Assembly (NCBI GenBank): GCA_016256075.1
Contig: SDVU01000112.1
Coordinates: 1 to 20,430 of the forward strand
Direction: 5' to 3'
Length of the DNA stretch: 20,430 nt
Source of the DNA: Dictyocoela muelleri
Lineage: Eukaryota > Microsporidia
How positions within the stretch are numbered: the first letter of the stretch is position 1; each line of letters opens with the position of its first letter. The notes below the pieces were generated by a model that saw only the letters and a program-made list of their open reading frames with translations, had not been told where the DNA came from and searched no databases. This document shows positions 8,977 through 17,574 of this stretch, one piece after another. Made by a program: the position numbers and the translations under genes.

Positions 8977-9396
8977 TGTTTACAACATCCAAAATTTCCA
9001 ACCCAGAGTTGTCTCCGGCTATAGTCATTTGATCTTTGGTTCCCGTGTCTAAATAATACCTCACTCATAAGCTACACAAAGCCCAGGTTCATAAACAATT
9101 TCCATTTTATCAAATATGCCGCAGGATACAGGTAATAAATTGCTGTTTTACCTTTTTTTTATTTCGCTACTTTTGTCATGAACGTCTCCGAAAAATTTCC
9201 ACCCATACGTATGTCACTTCCGCTTTTTTGTCATATTAGACCAAATCTTAATCAACCATACCACAATGAGGCAACAGTATATTAACACTATACTTACATG
9301 CTTCTTGCCACTTTATGTCAGTCCTATTATTTATTAAAGCAACTTCAGGATGATTACAACTACGATACATAAATTTTACATTCAAGAATGTTAACG
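8977..9396. repeat. LTR-like dispersed repeat, copy D, full length (fossil)
   Basis: The longest uninterrupted copy, about 420 bp. It begins TGTTTACAACATCC and ends AAGAATGTTAACG, giving near inverted TGTTAAC termini as in many LTRs. It shares the internal blocks of copies A, C and E: AAGCTACACAAAGCCCAGG, TTTTATCAA, GCAGGATACAGGTAAT, ATTAGACCAAATCTTAATCA and TTATTAAAGCAAC. No duplicated flank is visible. No retroelement genes adjoin it. Similarity to the other copies is moderate, suggesting an old insertion. Confidence 0.55.
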
Positions 9397-10290
9397 ACTG
9401 TCGAGACCATGACGAATTTGGGATTTTAATTTTTTTTAAATATAAAAAAAAATATTTTAATTTTTTATTTAAACAATTAATTTTATAAAAATTAGAGTAA
9501 AATCCTGGATTTTCCATTTAAGGTGTAAAAAATATTTAATACTTTTAATGACAAAAAAAATTGACATATAATCATCAATTTATACGAACACGATTTATCT
9601 ATTTTATTTAAAAAATTTAAACCTATTACTTCAATATAAAACATATCTTTGCTGCTTACTATATTAACCAAATCTTTCAAAAATAAATTTCGAAAAGAGT
9701 ATTTTTTTAATAAATGTATAATCTGTAATAAAAAATTTATGTTTTCTCATGTACAAAGGGTGTAAAATTAAAATTAATATAATTTTTAATAAAAATCTCA
9801 AATTCTCCATGAGTGCCACGAATGGGCTCTATCTGGAAATTTTAAAATTATAGGCAAAAATTTTGATTCATTTTGATGTTAAAATATTTGTATGTAGTTT
9901 GCCAGTATGCAAATTTTTTTATACTTTGACCGGTCCGCGTTTTTTTTTACTATGACCGGTCCGTCTAAAAAGGTTGACCCCCTTTTATCTAGTCCTAAAA
10001 TTGTAAATAAATATTTAAATTTAAAAAAAATAAATAAAATTGAACCTTCTTTTGGATTAATAAATTCAATGTAAGTTAACTTCTTAAAAATTATATTATA
10101 TGATTAAACATATTCATTTTTTTATAAAGAATTTAATTCTCTTCTCGGCATCCGATAATATTTGTAAAACACATTTTATTAGTGATATTTTCAATTTTAT
10201 GTTTTAAATCTAACAAATTATTTAAATAAAGAAAATGATTTAATTAAAACTATTATTATAATTATTTTTATTTCAAGTAATTTATTTCTT
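9397..10290. other. AT-rich spacer downstream of PRP8
   Basis: No gene is supported; the short open frames are chance frames in AT-rich DNA. The stretch lies on the 3' side of PRP8 and should hold its transcript end, but no definite signal is visible. The only GC-rich island is at 9921-9981. Confidence 0.6.
9921..9981. repeat. Two GACCGGTCCG sites in a 26-bp direct repeat
   Basis: GACCGGTC, a perfect 8-bp palindrome, occurs at 9928-9935 and 9954-9961, each inside a unit of the form ACTWTGACCGGTCCG followed by T- or A-rich sequence (26-bp period). The island ends AAAGGTTGACCCCC. The paired sites and terminal GGTTGACCCCC look like a transposon end or a protein-binding pair; no partner end was found. 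Confidence 0.5.
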
Positions 10291-11712
10291 TTATTCTTCA
10301 AAACTATAATCATTAAAAAAATCATCAGGAACACCAACTCTAAAACGATAAATAATATTTTCATCGAACAATTTTTTATCAATATTATAATTCCATTTAT
10401 CAGGAACTAAAAAATACCCCAATTCGTTATCACTAAAAATTATTAAATCACTATCAATTTCATTAACAATCTCGTCATCATCTTTACAATTAACACTATC
10501 TTTTTCATTTTTGAAATTATCAAGTTTATCTCTAAAATTATAATGTTTGTCTTTAAAATTTTCTATTTTATTAATAGAATTATTCTTTCCTTCCTTTAAG
10601 TTAGTATTTTTAACATTTCTAATTTTATAAATTCTAACATTTTCATCAATATTTAAAAAATAAACATCATTAAATAAATATTTCTCACAAATTTTCTTAA
10701 AACTATTAATATTGCCTTTAAACATAATAATTCCTTCAACTTTATAATTTTCAACTTTAAATTTTCTAACAATATCATTTTCAGATTTATTTTTATAAAC
10801 TTCACAATTAAAAAATAATTTTTTAGGGAGGTAAAAATCATCTATGAACATTTGAGGTGGTATTGCTATTAATTTATATTTATCATTAATTATAAATCCA
10901 ATTAAAGGTGTTTGATAATTACCAATTGATAAGAATTTCAAAATTAACTTTTTAGGAAGAATTATTGATTTTTGATAATATTTGATTGGGGTCCTATTAT
11001 CATTAATATTTTCATTGTTATTATGGGTATATTGATAATTAATATTCTCAAAATCAGTTTTATAATCATTTTTAACTATATTTTCACTTTTGAACTTATC
11101 AAACATCGACTCATAAAATTCTTTATCAATTTCTAAATAATTCTTTAAAATTGTTCTCCATGTATTTTTTGTTTCTAATAAAATAAATTTTCTTTCAATT
11201 TGAGCTTGAATTTCATCACCTATGCGATTAACAATAGAAAAGTCTTTTGTTTCAACAATTTCTTTTTTTGAAATATTTTCATCATTAGCATTATTTCCAT
11301 TTTTATTATTTGAAGTTTTATTAAAATTATCGTTTAAATTTGAATTATCTTTAAAATTACTTTTAATATCTGGTTTTAGTCCAAAAATTATATTTTTAAT
11401 TTCATATTCAGGAATATCTTCAAAGGAAATATTATTTTTCTTGCAAAAATCAGAGATAATAATATTTTCCATTTCTTTTTCTAAAATGATCCATTCACCA
11501 TCTGTGTATTTTGGAAATAAATCATTTTCATGATCATCAATTAAATCATTTTCATAAATATTAAATTCTTTATAATTTTCAATATCTTTATTTTTATTAT
11601 CATCTTTATTTCTTTGAAACAACTTATTCTTAAAATTCTTATTAATTTTGAGAGCTTTAATAATCAACAAAAATCTACAAAAACAAGTATAGCTGCTTAA
11701 TAATTCATCCCA
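10291..11712 (-). CDS. PRP8: Prp8 C-terminal part (end of RNase H-like domain, linker, Jab1/MPN-like domain), after an in-frame TGA
   Basis: In the same frame as the upstream PRP8 body, separated from it only by the TGA at 11713-11715. The first residues, WDELLSSYTCFCRF then LLIIKALKIN, align with the conserved [21 protein letters not shown] of Prp8. Next, DGEWIILEKEMENIIISDF with CKKNNI matches the DEEWIKVE...DYGKKNNV linker, and IKNIIFGL matches IRDIILGM. The Jab1/MPN-like domain starts at IILPKKLILKFLSIG (ILPKNVLKKFICI). Near the end, SDNELGYFLVPDKWNYN matches SDRFLGFFMVP...WNYN. The protein stops at FFNDYSFEE, before the HRPSHFLNF segment and the acidic tail that in other species plugs the Brr2 helicase. 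The LGWIHTQ motif is not recognisable. The first in-frame ATG lies deep in the linker, so an independent gene is unlikely. Asn-rich insertions are present. Confidence 0.85.
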   Translation of the reverse strand, partial: WDELLSSYTCFCRFLLIIKALKINKNFKNKLFQRNKDDNKNKDIENYKEFNIYENDLIDDHENDLFPKYTDGEWIILEKEMENIIISDFCKKNNISFEDIPEYEIKNIIFGLKPDIKSNFKDNSNLNDNFNKTSNNKNGNNANDENISKKEIVETKDFSIVNRIGDEIQAQIERKFILLETKNTWRTILKNYLEIDKEFYESMFDKFKSENIVKNDYKTDFENINYQYTHNNNENINDNRTPIKYYQKSIILPKKLILKFLSIGNYQTPLIGFIINDKYKLIAIPPQMFIDDFYLPKKLFFNCEVYKNKSENDIVRKFKVENYKVEGIIMFKGNINSFKKICEKYLFNDVYFLNIDENVRIYKIRNVKNTNLKEGKNNSINKIENFKDKHYNFRDKLDNFKNEKDSVNCKDDDEIVNEIDSDLIIFSDNELGYFLVPDKWNYNIDKKLFDENIIYRFRVGVPDDFFNDYSFEE

Positions 11713-14700
11713 TCATTTATAAACATTTACACCTTTATAAATATTAATATTTTTGTTATTAACATTAATATTTTCGTTATTAATGTTTTTAATATTATTG
11801 TTTTTAATATTAATATTTTTGTTTACTACCTTAGAATCATTTATTTTTTTACAATCATTTTTATACCTAATAAAAGGTGATATTTTATAAATTGGAAAAT
11901 CATAAGACATCGTAACGATTGATGTATCATCAATAGGTGCTGTTGTTTTAGCAATTACCTTATTTATGTTCATTTTGTAAAGAAGTTCTGATAATTCTTC
12001 TCTGCCGCATTTTATTAAAAGACCTGTTTTGGGATTAAAAATTATTATTGATTTTAAGGTATCATCAATTATATGGTAATTGAATATTTCTGATATTTCA
12101 TTGATATGATCAACACGCTGCTCGTAAAGTTGAATTGATTTTCGGATTCTTTCCCTGAGGATGTTTAACATCCTGTTATTTTTATGCACTGATGATAAAA
12201 TATTAATTAATTTGTTTTTCAGTGAAGAATTGAGATATCCATAAGTGTGGTAAGTGTTATAGCACAAGTCAAAGGCAATTATAGATCCATATTTTGAACT
12301 ATAAAATTTACTATTAGATGAATAATTTAAATATAATTCTTTAGAATATTGTTTTATGTCATTGAAATCATAGTCTCCCCATTTCAATTGAACATCGATC
12401 CAGATATCTTTAAAATCCGGGTTGTTAGAAATTTTATTATCTTTTTTCTTATTTATATTAAGATTATCAGTATTAAAAGTATCATTATTAAAAGTATCAT
12501 TATTAAATTTGATATTGTTATTTTTATCATTGTCAAAATTATCATTCTTAAAATTATCATTGTTAAAATTAATATTATCATTAATAATTTTAAACCCACT
12601 AGAATTTTCAATAATATTTACATTTCCACATTTCTTACATCCACAAATATCAGTAAGATAAACATCACAAACTTCACTAACAATAAGATCACTACCACCC
12701 ATCATTCTAATTGATTTTTTAGGGTAAACGATTTCCTTTCTAACATTAAAATCATTTAGATTAAGACCATAAAAAATATCTTTTACAATACTTTCATGAA
12801 TCTTTTGCCATAAATTGTTTCTAAAGACATTTAAATAATTTCCTTTTATTGTTGAAAGTTTTCCATGCATTTTAATTTTTGTAGTGTCTAATTGTGTTTC
12901 ATAGCCTATGTATACATTATTTCTGTTGATTGTTGGTGACCACCAGAACGCAAATCTTTTATTTGGAATTTGATTTACGCCTGCTTTTTGTACATTTGTC
13001 ATTTTTCTATTTAAAAAATTGTTTGAAAATTCTTTTTGATTTTCCCAAAATAACGAATCAAATGCAAAATAGTTTGTTGCACTGAAAAGAGTATTTTCAA
13101 GAATTTTATCAATTCCTCCAAAATATTTAATTATTTCTTTTCTATAGTTATCAATATTCCACAGCTTACCATCATGCTTAAGACTGATAAAGTTAAAATA
13201 ATCATTCTTCCCCGTATATTTTTTATAAAGATTCCGCATTCTGTACCCATGATCATAAAGATGAATATCATTTTCAAGATTGAAAAGTGTATTTATACGT
13301 GGAATACCTATGTCATGAGAAATTTTACCTGTTTTTAAATATTTTTGATAAGCTATTTTTGAATCTTCGATTTCTTTTATCCAGGGTTTTATGTAATTTA
13401 AAATCGATGGTATCTTATCATCTTTATTATTATTATTAATATTTTCATTATTATTATTAAAATTATCATTAGTATTAAAATAATCATTAATATTATTTTT
13501 AATATTTTTATTAGTATTATCATTAATTTTTTTATTTTTAATATCATTATTTTTCTTAAAAAATTCAAAATCATCTTCAACGCCAATACTTAACATACCC
13601 AATCCTCCAACTTCAGTGGGCGCATAAAAAATAACATTGGGAAACCGGCTGGGCATCTTTGTATTCAATCCTAATTTAATACTATTCTGAATTTTTCTTT
13701 CATAAAATTTAATTATCTCTATAAATTCGCCACTAATTGATTCGCGATAATAAACAACTGTTGAGAGTAAAAGTTTGTTCCATTTCTGAACTATTTTTAA
13801 AAAAGTATTTCTAGTGCTCGATTTTAAAATTGTTCGGGCATGATTAATAAATATTTGAATTCCTGAGTTTGAGATTGACATGGAATAATATTTTGAATTT
13901 AATAGGCAGAAATTTATTTTACAAAATTCAAAAATTTTAAAGTCATTTTTTGCGATAAAAATGTTGTCATTTTTGTAATTATAATCATTATTATTCGTAT
14001 CAATAGTATATTTATCTTTAAAATTTTTATAATTATTTTTAAAATCATTATAGTTATCATTGTCAATCGTTATTATTCTTAAATCATCCATAAAGAATCT
14101 TCCGATACAATTCGGTAATGTATTATTTAACATTTCTAAAACTTCATAATGTAAAGATTTATATTTTATTTTTTCTTTCTGGAGAAAATTAAAGTATTTT
14201 TGTTTATATGTTCTTTCAAATTTACTATCATTATTAATAAAGTTGCTATCTTTATTAATAAAATCGCTATCAATATTATTAATAAAGTTTCTATGATTAT
14301 AACCATTATTAATAAAATTGGTATCTTTATAATCATTATTAATAAAATTGTTGTCATTATAATCATTTCCACTATCTTCATAATTAATAACAAAAAATAT
14401 TTCATTGTGATAACGATAATAAAATTTGAGTTTTCTTTCTAAATAGTAATCAACAATTCGATAATAAAAATCACTAATAAAGCCAGAAAATTCAAAGCCT
14501 TTTAAACATCCAATAAAGTTTGAAAATTGCATATCTTTATAATTCAGGTTGCAATTAAGTCGACTTGTTATGTAATTGACTATTATTGGGTCAATAACAA
14601 TTGATAGCAATTTAGACAAAAGATTTATATCAATATTTTCCATGACATGAGATATTTTAGCAGTGACTATTATATCGCTTTTTTTTAGATTTAAATATTT

Positions 14701-17574
14701 TATCATTTCTAGTATTTCAAGGATAAATATTTTATCATCATTAGGGCCATATGATGGATGATTATTATAATTATCATAATCTTTAGATTTATATTTTTTA
14801 TATCTATAATCATCGCCTTTATATCTATAATCATCGACTTTATACCTATAATCATCGCCTTTATATCTATAATCATCGCCTTTATATTTTCTATTGTAAA
14901 ATCCTTGCTTATACAACTCATAACAAACATAATGATCAATATATGCATCAGTGAGTCTCTCAAAAATATCAATGTGATAAACAGGATAGACTTGTGAAAT
15001 ATTATCTTTTAAAGAAATCTGAATTTCATTAAATGTTCGTTGAGTTAAAATTCGTTTTTTTATTTCTTTAAGTGCTATTTCCGGATTTTCAAAAGCACTA
15101 TCTATTATTTTTTGCTCTAAAATTTCTTTAGAATTTTCATTTTTTAATCTTTTTATTGCAAGTGTTAGGAATTTGTGATCGTTGACGTATTCATTGTCAG
15201 GAAATTTTATAATTTCTATTTCTTTGTATTTTTCAAAAAAATAATTGTAAATTTCAAGAGCTGTTTTTATGTCGATAAATTTATATTTGGCAGTTAACGA
15301 AGACTTATCAATGTCTATATTACTATTATCTATATCATCATAAGTTAAATATGCAATTTGTCTTTCATTTTCTTTTTTAATATACAATCTCGTTAATCTT
15401 CCTAAATTCTTTTTAATAACAACATTATCAACTTTCTGATCAATAATATATTTTCTAATTGCAATGACGCGTTCTTTGTATCGTTTAGATTTCTCAATGA
15501 TAAAACGGTCTATAATTTTTTTATACTCTTCTTTTAAGTCGGGATTCCATTCTAAATTAGATTTCCAGAATTTCCATGCTTCACTGAAGTATCGTAAAAT
15601 ATCAGCTATGTGTGGTACTACACCTTCTGGTGTTATTGTTAGAATTGTTTCTGCAAGTTTTTCTTTCATATAGAGATCATAATGACTTTCTATTCGCTGT
15701 TTAGTGATTGTTGGTGGTTTCGATTCTCGACCATGACTCATTCTATAAATTAGGTTTTCTAAAAATTCCTCGAGAAGTGTGATATGAGTTCTAAAGTATG
15801 ATACCCAAATTTTCCAATGTGGGATGAATGATTTATAAATGTTGTTATTTATTAAGTTATCATCATGAATATTAAAATCATTATTACTGTTATCATTATT
15901 ATAATTATTAAAATCATTATTTTTATTATAATTTTTAACATTGTAATTAATTATTATACTTTCTTGTATATTCTTAACATCTTTGCATTTTTTTATTTGT
16001 TTCATCGTTTTATATTTATATCTATAAAGGCCAGTAAATGTCCCAATATTCGTAAAAAGAGAGTAAAGATATGAATAAAAGTCATTTTTGGTAATTCTTT
16101 TAAGTCTATAAATTACAAAAACGTCTAAAACATATTTCGTAATTTTTAAATATTCTCGTAAAATATGGAATGAATGACCTACTCTTGACCTTTTTCGTTC
16201 TTTTGTTGTTATCATTCGGAGTAGTTTTAGATTGAAATTGTTGTCGAGTTTGTAAAATGATATTTTCTTTTTCTTGAGAATGTTGTTGAGCAGAATTTGA
16301 CCTTGCTGAATTAGTTGAAGCCCGGCTTCAAGCCATGATAATTCTGTGATTTGGAAATATCTTGTTTTAATTAATTCCTTGTAAATGTTTTTTGATTTAT
16401 GTTTTTTTCTTCCCATTCTTTTGATGTTTCTTACTTTTGATTTTAACAAGTTTTGAACTGATTTGAAGGATTTGGAAAGATCATAATTATTAATTGAACT
16501 ATTTATCTCATTGTTATTAATTGAATTATTTGTCTCCTGATTATTAATTGGATTATTTATCTCCTGATTATTAATTGGATTATTTATTTCATGATTATTA
16601 ATTGGATTATTTATCTCATGATTCTTGATTGGATTATTTATCTCCTGATTATTAATTGGATTATTTGTCTCTTGATTCTTGATTGAATTTTTTATCTCGT
16701 TATTCTTGATTAAATGTTTTTCTTTTAAAAAATCAATTTCGTTAAAAAAATTAATTTGATGTTTGTATTGTTTTTTAGTAACATTTTTAATGACTTTAAA
16801 AGTATTTCTAAGTGGTATTGGGTTTACTTTTGATTTTTTGTTATAAAGAAACGGATATTCAACTCTATTCTCAGGTTTCTGGGGTTTAATGCAAATATTC
16901 TCTACAATAGGCTGTTTATAAAAAATAGGGCCATTTGTTATTTGCAGACCAAGAATTCTCGCATTATTTAAAAAATGATAATCAAAGAAATCGCTGTTAT
17001 CTGCGTTTTTATCGGTTATTTGGCTATGATTAAATTGATCTGAATTATTTTGGTTGTAATTTATTTGTTTATCATTAAATTGGCTAAGAGTTAATTGGTT
17101 ATCATTACATTGTTTATGTTTAAATATTTCATATGTTTGTTTATTAGTATCTATATCAACCACTTTATTTCTAAAGAATCCACCTACTCGTGTTGTTTGT
17201 TCGTCAATATTCTTAATCATCTGATAATCATAGATCGGATCATCGTCATCAAAAATCGGAAAGGTCTTGTTTCGATTTTCATTTATCAATTCATGCGAAA
17301 TTTTTTTTTTATAGTCGTTTGCATAAACTTTTTTACATTCGAAAATTGATGTTAAAATACCTGATACGTGATAAATAACTTTATGATTTTCTGATTCATC
17401 GGGATCAAATGGAAGATTTGCAAGCAGAAAATATATTGATCTTGGTAAGTATTTAATCGCACCTAGGAATAAATTTTTTGTGTTGGGGTTATTTTTTAAT
17501 TCATATACGAGCTTTTTTAAATGTTCGGGTGGCATCTTTTGTTTTATCATTGTGGGGTGAATTTTTGTATTCAT
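11713..17574 (-). CDS. PRP8: Pre-mRNA splicing factor Prp8, main body (U5 snRNP core)
   Basis: Prp8 is the central scaffold of the spliceosome's catalytic core and of U5 snRNP. The 1,953 residues are collinear with the family. MPPEHLKKL (14-22) stands where the conserved core begins, so the usual proline-rich N-terminus is absent. LSWLEAGLQLIQQGQ, NNFNLK and TTKERKRSRVGHSFH lie at 412-470; GLYRYKYKTMKQIKKCKD at 515-532; KKNLGRLTRLYIKKENERQ at 721-739. The RT-like region has NYKDM (1011) and KMPSRFPNVIFYAPTEVGG (1306-1324). The linker has KHDGKLWNIDNYR (1466-1478), and NQIPNKRFAFWWSPTINR follows (1534-1551). The endonuclease-like domain has LKWGDYDFNDI (1730-1740); the RNase H-like domain has IIDDT (1835-1839). 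Asn-rich insertions fill loops (about 300-363, 1065-1118, 1340-1387, 1660-1712, 1915-1945). The RNase H-like domain is much reduced. The frame ends at a TGA that interrupts the gene rather than ending it. No CCC motif precedes the ATG. Confidence 0.93.
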   Translation of the reverse strand: MNTKIHPTMIKQKMPPEHLKKLVYELKNNPNTKNLFLGAIKYLPRSIYFLLANLPFDPDESENHKVIYHVSGILTSIFECKKVYANDYKKKISHELINENRNKTFPIFDDDDPIYDYQMIKNIDEQTTRVGGFFRNKVVDIDTNKQTYEIFKHKQCNDNQLTLSQFNDKQINYNQNNSDQFNHSQITDKNADNSDFFDYHFLNNARILGLQITNGPIFYKQPIVENICIKPQKPENRVEYPFLYNKKSKVNPIPLRNTFKVIKNVTKKQYKHQINFFNEIDFLKEKHLIKNNEIKNSIKNQETNNPINNQEINNPIKNHEINNPINNHEINNPINNQEINNPINNQETNNSINNNEINSSINNYDLSKSFKSVQNLLKSKVRNIKRMGRKKHKSKNIYKELIKTRYFQITELSWLEAGLQLIQQGQILLNNILKKKKISFYKLDNNFNLKLLRMITTKERKRSRVGHSFHILREYLKITKYVLDVFVIYRLKRITKNDFYSYLYSLFTNIGTFTGLYRYKYKTMKQIKKCKDVKNIQESIIINYNVKNYNKNNDFNNYNNDNSNNDFNIHDDNLINNNIYKSFIPHWKIWVSYFRTHITLLEEFLENLIYRMSHGRESKPPTITKQRIESHYDLYMKEKLAETILTITPEGVVPHIADILRYFSEAWKFWKSNLEWNPDLKEEYKKIIDRFIIEKSKRYKERVIAIRKYIIDQKVDNVVIKKNLGRLTRLYIKKENERQIAYLTYDDIDNSNIDIDKSSLTAKYKFIDIKTALEIYNYFFEKYKEIEIIKFPDNEYVNDHKFLTLAIKRLKNENSKEILEQKIIDSAFENPEIALKEIKKRILTQRTFNEIQISLKDNISQVYPVYHIDIFERLTDAYIDHYVCYELYKQGFYNRKYKGDDYRYKGDDYRYKVDDYRYKGDDYRYKKYKSKDYDNYNNHPSYGPNDDKIFILEILEMIKYLNLKKSDIIVTAKISHVMENIDINLLSKLLSIVIDPIIVNYITSRLNCNLNYKDMQFSNFIGCLKGFEFSGFISDFYYRIVDYYLERKLKFYYRYHNEIFFVINYEDSGNDYNDNNFINNDYKDTNFINNGYNHRNFINNIDSDFINKDSNFINNDSKFERTYKQKYFNFLQKEKIKYKSLHYEVLEMLNNTLPNCIGRFFMDDLRIITIDNDNYNDFKNNYKNFKDKYTIDTNNNDYNYKNDNIFIAKNDFKIFEFCKINFCLLNSKYYSMSISNSGIQIFINHARTILKSSTRNTFLKIVQKWNKLLLSTVVYYRESISGEFIEIIKFYERKIQNSIKLGLNTKMPSRFPNVIFYAPTEVGGLGMLSIGVEDDFEFFKKNNDIKNKKINDNTNKNIKNNINDYFNTNDNFNNNNENINNNNKDDKIPSILNYIKPWIKEIEDSKIAYQKYLKTGKISHDIGIPRINTLFNLENDIHLYDHGYRMRNLYKKYTGKNDYFNFISLKHDGKLWNIDNYRKEIIKYFGGIDKILENTLFSATNYFAFDSLFWENQKEFSNNFLNRKMTNVQKAGVNQIPNKRFAFWWSPTINRNNVYIGYETQLDTTKIKMHGKLSTIKGNYLNVFRNNLWQKIHESIVKDIFYGLNLNDFNVRKEIVYPKKSIRMMGGSDLIVSEVCDVYLTDICGCKKCGNVNIIENSSGFKIINDNINFNNDNFKNDNFDNDKNNNIKFNNDTFNNDTFNTDNLNINKKKDNKISNNPDFKDIWIDVQLKWGDYDFNDIKQYSKELYLNYSSNSKFYSSKYGSIIAFDLCYNTYHTYGYLNSSLKNKLINILSSVHKNNRMLNILRERIRKSIQLYEQRVDHINEISEIFNYHIIDDTLKSIIIFNPKTGLLIKCGREELSELLYKMNINKVIAKTTAPIDDTSIVTMSYDFPIYKISPFIRYKNDCKKINDSKVVNKNINIKNNNIKNINNENINVNNKNINIYKGVNVYK
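11740..11832 (-). repeat. Asn/Ile/Lys low-complexity tract in Prp8 just before the TGA
   Basis: Residues about 1915-1945 consist of repeated NKNIN, IKNNN and NENIN words encoded by AT-only trinucleotide-like repeats. It lies between the shrunken RNase H-like core and the conserved VYK-stop-WDELLSSYT stretch, where other Prp8 proteins have ordered sequence. Confidence 0.8.
12439..12597 (-). repeat. Asn/Asp-rich insertion (NND-F repeats) in Prp8
   Basis: Residues about 1660-1712 repeat the pattern NNDNF/NNDTF with a period of five codons. The insertion lies in the loop before IWIDVQLKWGDYD, where other Prp8 proteins have a variable linker. Just before it are two close cysteine pairs (CGCKKCG, 1644-1650) not expected in Prp8; whether they bind metal is unknown. 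Confidence 0.8.
13414..13557 (-). repeat. Asn-rich insertion in Prp8 (RT-like to linker region)
   Basis: Residues about 1340-1387 are almost only Asn, Asp, Lys and Ile. The insertion separates GGLGMLSIGVEDDF from PSILNYIKPW, which are linked by a short variable segment in other Prp8 proteins. Neighbouring motifs stay intact, so the insertion is tolerated in a loop. Confidence 0.8.
14221..14382 (-). repeat. FINN repeat in Prp8 (RT-like palm/fingers region)
   Basis: Residues about 1065-1118 hold five or six spaced copies of (N/D)FINN in an Asn/Asp/Tyr-rich insertion. It sits between FYYRYHNEIFF, aligning with the conserved IFFRF region, and KEKIKYKSLHYEVLEML. Confidence 0.75.
14797..14889 (-). 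repeat. 21-bp in-frame minisatellite in Prp8 (YKGDDYR units)
   Basis: Four tandem seven-residue units YKGDDYR (one reading YKVDDYR) plus a partial unit, residues about 896-926. They replace a variable loop after DAYIDHYVCYELYKQGF. The 21-bp units are nearly identical at the DNA level (AATCATCGCCTTTATATCTAT on the + strand), which points to recent expansion. Confidence 0.9.
16486..16674 (-). repeat. 27-bp in-frame minisatellite in Prp8 (EINNPINNQ units)
   Basis: About seven tandem nine-residue units of the type EINNPINNQ/H (residues about 301-363) with close DNA identity. They lie in the N-terminal domain between the PFLYN region and the LSWLEAGLQ motif. A copy-number-variable marker is plausible. 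Confidence 0.9.

Noticed and set aside
9248-9517. 89-codon open frame on the - strand
   Set aside because: Lies across the end of an LTR-like copy and AT-rich spacer; the frame is not kept in the other copies of the repeat and has no recognisable motif.
11222-11533. 103-codon + strand open frame, and others at 12349-12714, 14200-14442, 14758-14997 and 17095-17349
   Set aside because: Antisense to PRP8; rich in Ile, Phe and Leu as expected from the complement of Asn/Lys codons.
10291-11670. A separate gene starting at TTG (11670)
   Set aside because: The conserved sequence extends upstream of that codon to the TGA in the same frame, and there is no ATG before the linker; continuation of PRP8 is simpler.
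11671-11760. A short intron removing the PRP8 TGA
   Set aside because: The GT...AG combinations around the stop that I could list have lengths 29, 32, 35, 37, 38, 40, 50, 56 or 58; none is a multiple of three, and they would delete the conserved W..LLSSYT residues.
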